Shown: piece by piece, positions 63,538 through 64,000 of the stretch | How the letters are laid out: every line of letters begins with the position of its first letter | How positions within the stretch are numbered: position 1 is the stretch's first letter | The notes under the pieces: generated by a model | Database searches by the model: none | The model's input: the letters and a program-made list of their open reading frames with translations, nothing else | Told to the model about the DNA's origin: nothing | Translations under genes and position numbers: made by a program | NCBI RefSeq assembly: GCF_003852895.1 | Contig: NZ_QUSW01000008.1 | Location: 186,001-250,000, forward strand | DNA length: 64,000 bases | Direction: 5' to 3' | DNA from: Rhizobacter terrae | GTDB lineage: Bacteria > Pseudomonadota > Gammaproteobacteria > Burkholderiales > Burkholderiaceae_C

Positions 63538-64000
63538 TCACGCTGCGCGCTGAATGGCACCTTTCAGCGTGCTCACGATCTGCTCGATGTGCGAGGCCTC
63601 GATGATGAGCGGCGGCGACAGGGCCACCGTGTCGCCCGTGGTGCGCACGAGCACGCCTTTTTCCCAACAGTCCAGGAACACCGAGAACGCTCGCTTGCCG
63701 GGTTCGCCCGGAATCGGTGCGAGCTCGATGCCGCCCACCAGGCCGATGTTGCGCACGTCGATGACGTTGGGCAGGCCTTCGAGCGAATGCACGGCCTGCT
63801 CGAAGGTGGAGGCCATCTTGGCGCCGCGCGTCAGAAGGCCTTCGTCCGCATAGGTCTCCAGCGTCGCCAGTCCTGCCGCGCAAGCCAGCGGATGCGCCGA
63901 GTAGGTGTAGCCGTGGAAGAACTCGATGAGGTGCTCCGGCCCGTTCATGAACGCATCGTGGATCTGCTGCTTGGCGAACACCGCGCCCATGGGCACGGCG
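63538..64000 (-). CDS. Class III aminotransferase, 5' end outside window
   Basis: The C-terminal 153 residues of a PLP omega-aminotransferase are present; the frame runs off the window end. PMGAVFAKQQIHDAFMNGP, YTYSAHPLACAAGLATLETY and VLVRTTGDTVALSPPLIIE match omega-amino acid-pyruvate aminotransferases. It is the second aminotransferase of the leftward polyamine cluster and may take GABA or beta-alanine. The PLP lysine lies outside the window. Confidence 0.87.
   Translation of the reverse strand, partial: AVPMGAVFAKQQIHDAFMNGPEHLIEFFHGYTYSAHPLACAAGLATLETYADEGLLTRGAKMASTFEQAVHSLEGLPNVIDVRNIGLVGGIELAPIPGEPGKRAFSVFLDCWEKGVLVRTTGDTVALSPPLIIEASHIEQIVSTLKGAIQRAA

Overview
The window is about 66-68 % GC and carries gene orders typical of Burkholderiales. 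The runs lptG-lptF/pepA-holC and cysS-(AlkA-like)-accA-tilS-lysC-tRNA-Ser point to Comamonadaceae, near Variovorax, Xenophilus or Ramlibacter. That placement comes from gene order and composition only. Coding is dense, with short intergenic gaps and many 1-4 bp stop/start overlaps.

Layout. 1-2546: the 3' end of an unknown gene, a methionine-type aminotransferase and a CysB-family regulator. 2751-10120: an operon of two exported proteins, each with one CXXCH haem motif, and a 1470-residue single-chain molybdo-flavo-iron-sulfur protein of the xanthine dehydrogenase family with an unusual substrate pocket. 10131-25907: mostly housekeeping genes for lipopolysaccharide export (lptF, lptG), a CbiX-type chelatase, pepA, holC, a lone LivK-type binding protein, mtfA, lpxH, two cyclophilins, a TPR protein, cysS, a DNA glycosylase, accA, tilS and lysC, closed by tRNA-Ser(GCU). 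26041-30190: an accessory stretch with two long inverted repeats, two LacI-type operator palindromes, a secreted beta-helix protein with carbohydrate-binding-like and crystallin-like domains, and a PEP-CTERM protein.

30191-36742: a REC-PAS-GGDEF-EAL protein with degenerate catalytic motifs, a GST, two small unknown genes, an arylsulfotransferase-like lipoprotein in a locally lower-GC patch, and dusA. 37054-46190: a 2296-residue soluble hybrid histidine kinase with 13 tandem 92-residue HAMP-type repeats, similar in layout to fungal group III (Nik1-type) osmosensors, translationally coupled to a second hybrid kinase. 46176-58335: an EamA transporter, a DUF4124 protein, an NRAMP-like transporter, CsbD, an SPFH protein, the potassium transporter Kup, an S9 peptidase, a KdpE-like regulator with a KdpD-like kinase lacking the usual N-terminal sensor, and a GAF protein. 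58349-64000: a leftward polyamine catabolism cluster (aldehyde dehydrogenase, two class III aminotransferases, PuuA-type ligase, PuuD-type hydrolase).

The most interesting parts are the molybdo-enzyme/cytochrome operon, the poly-HAMP kinase with its 737-bp internal exact duplication, and the secreted polysaccharide-related gene behind paired LacI-type operators.
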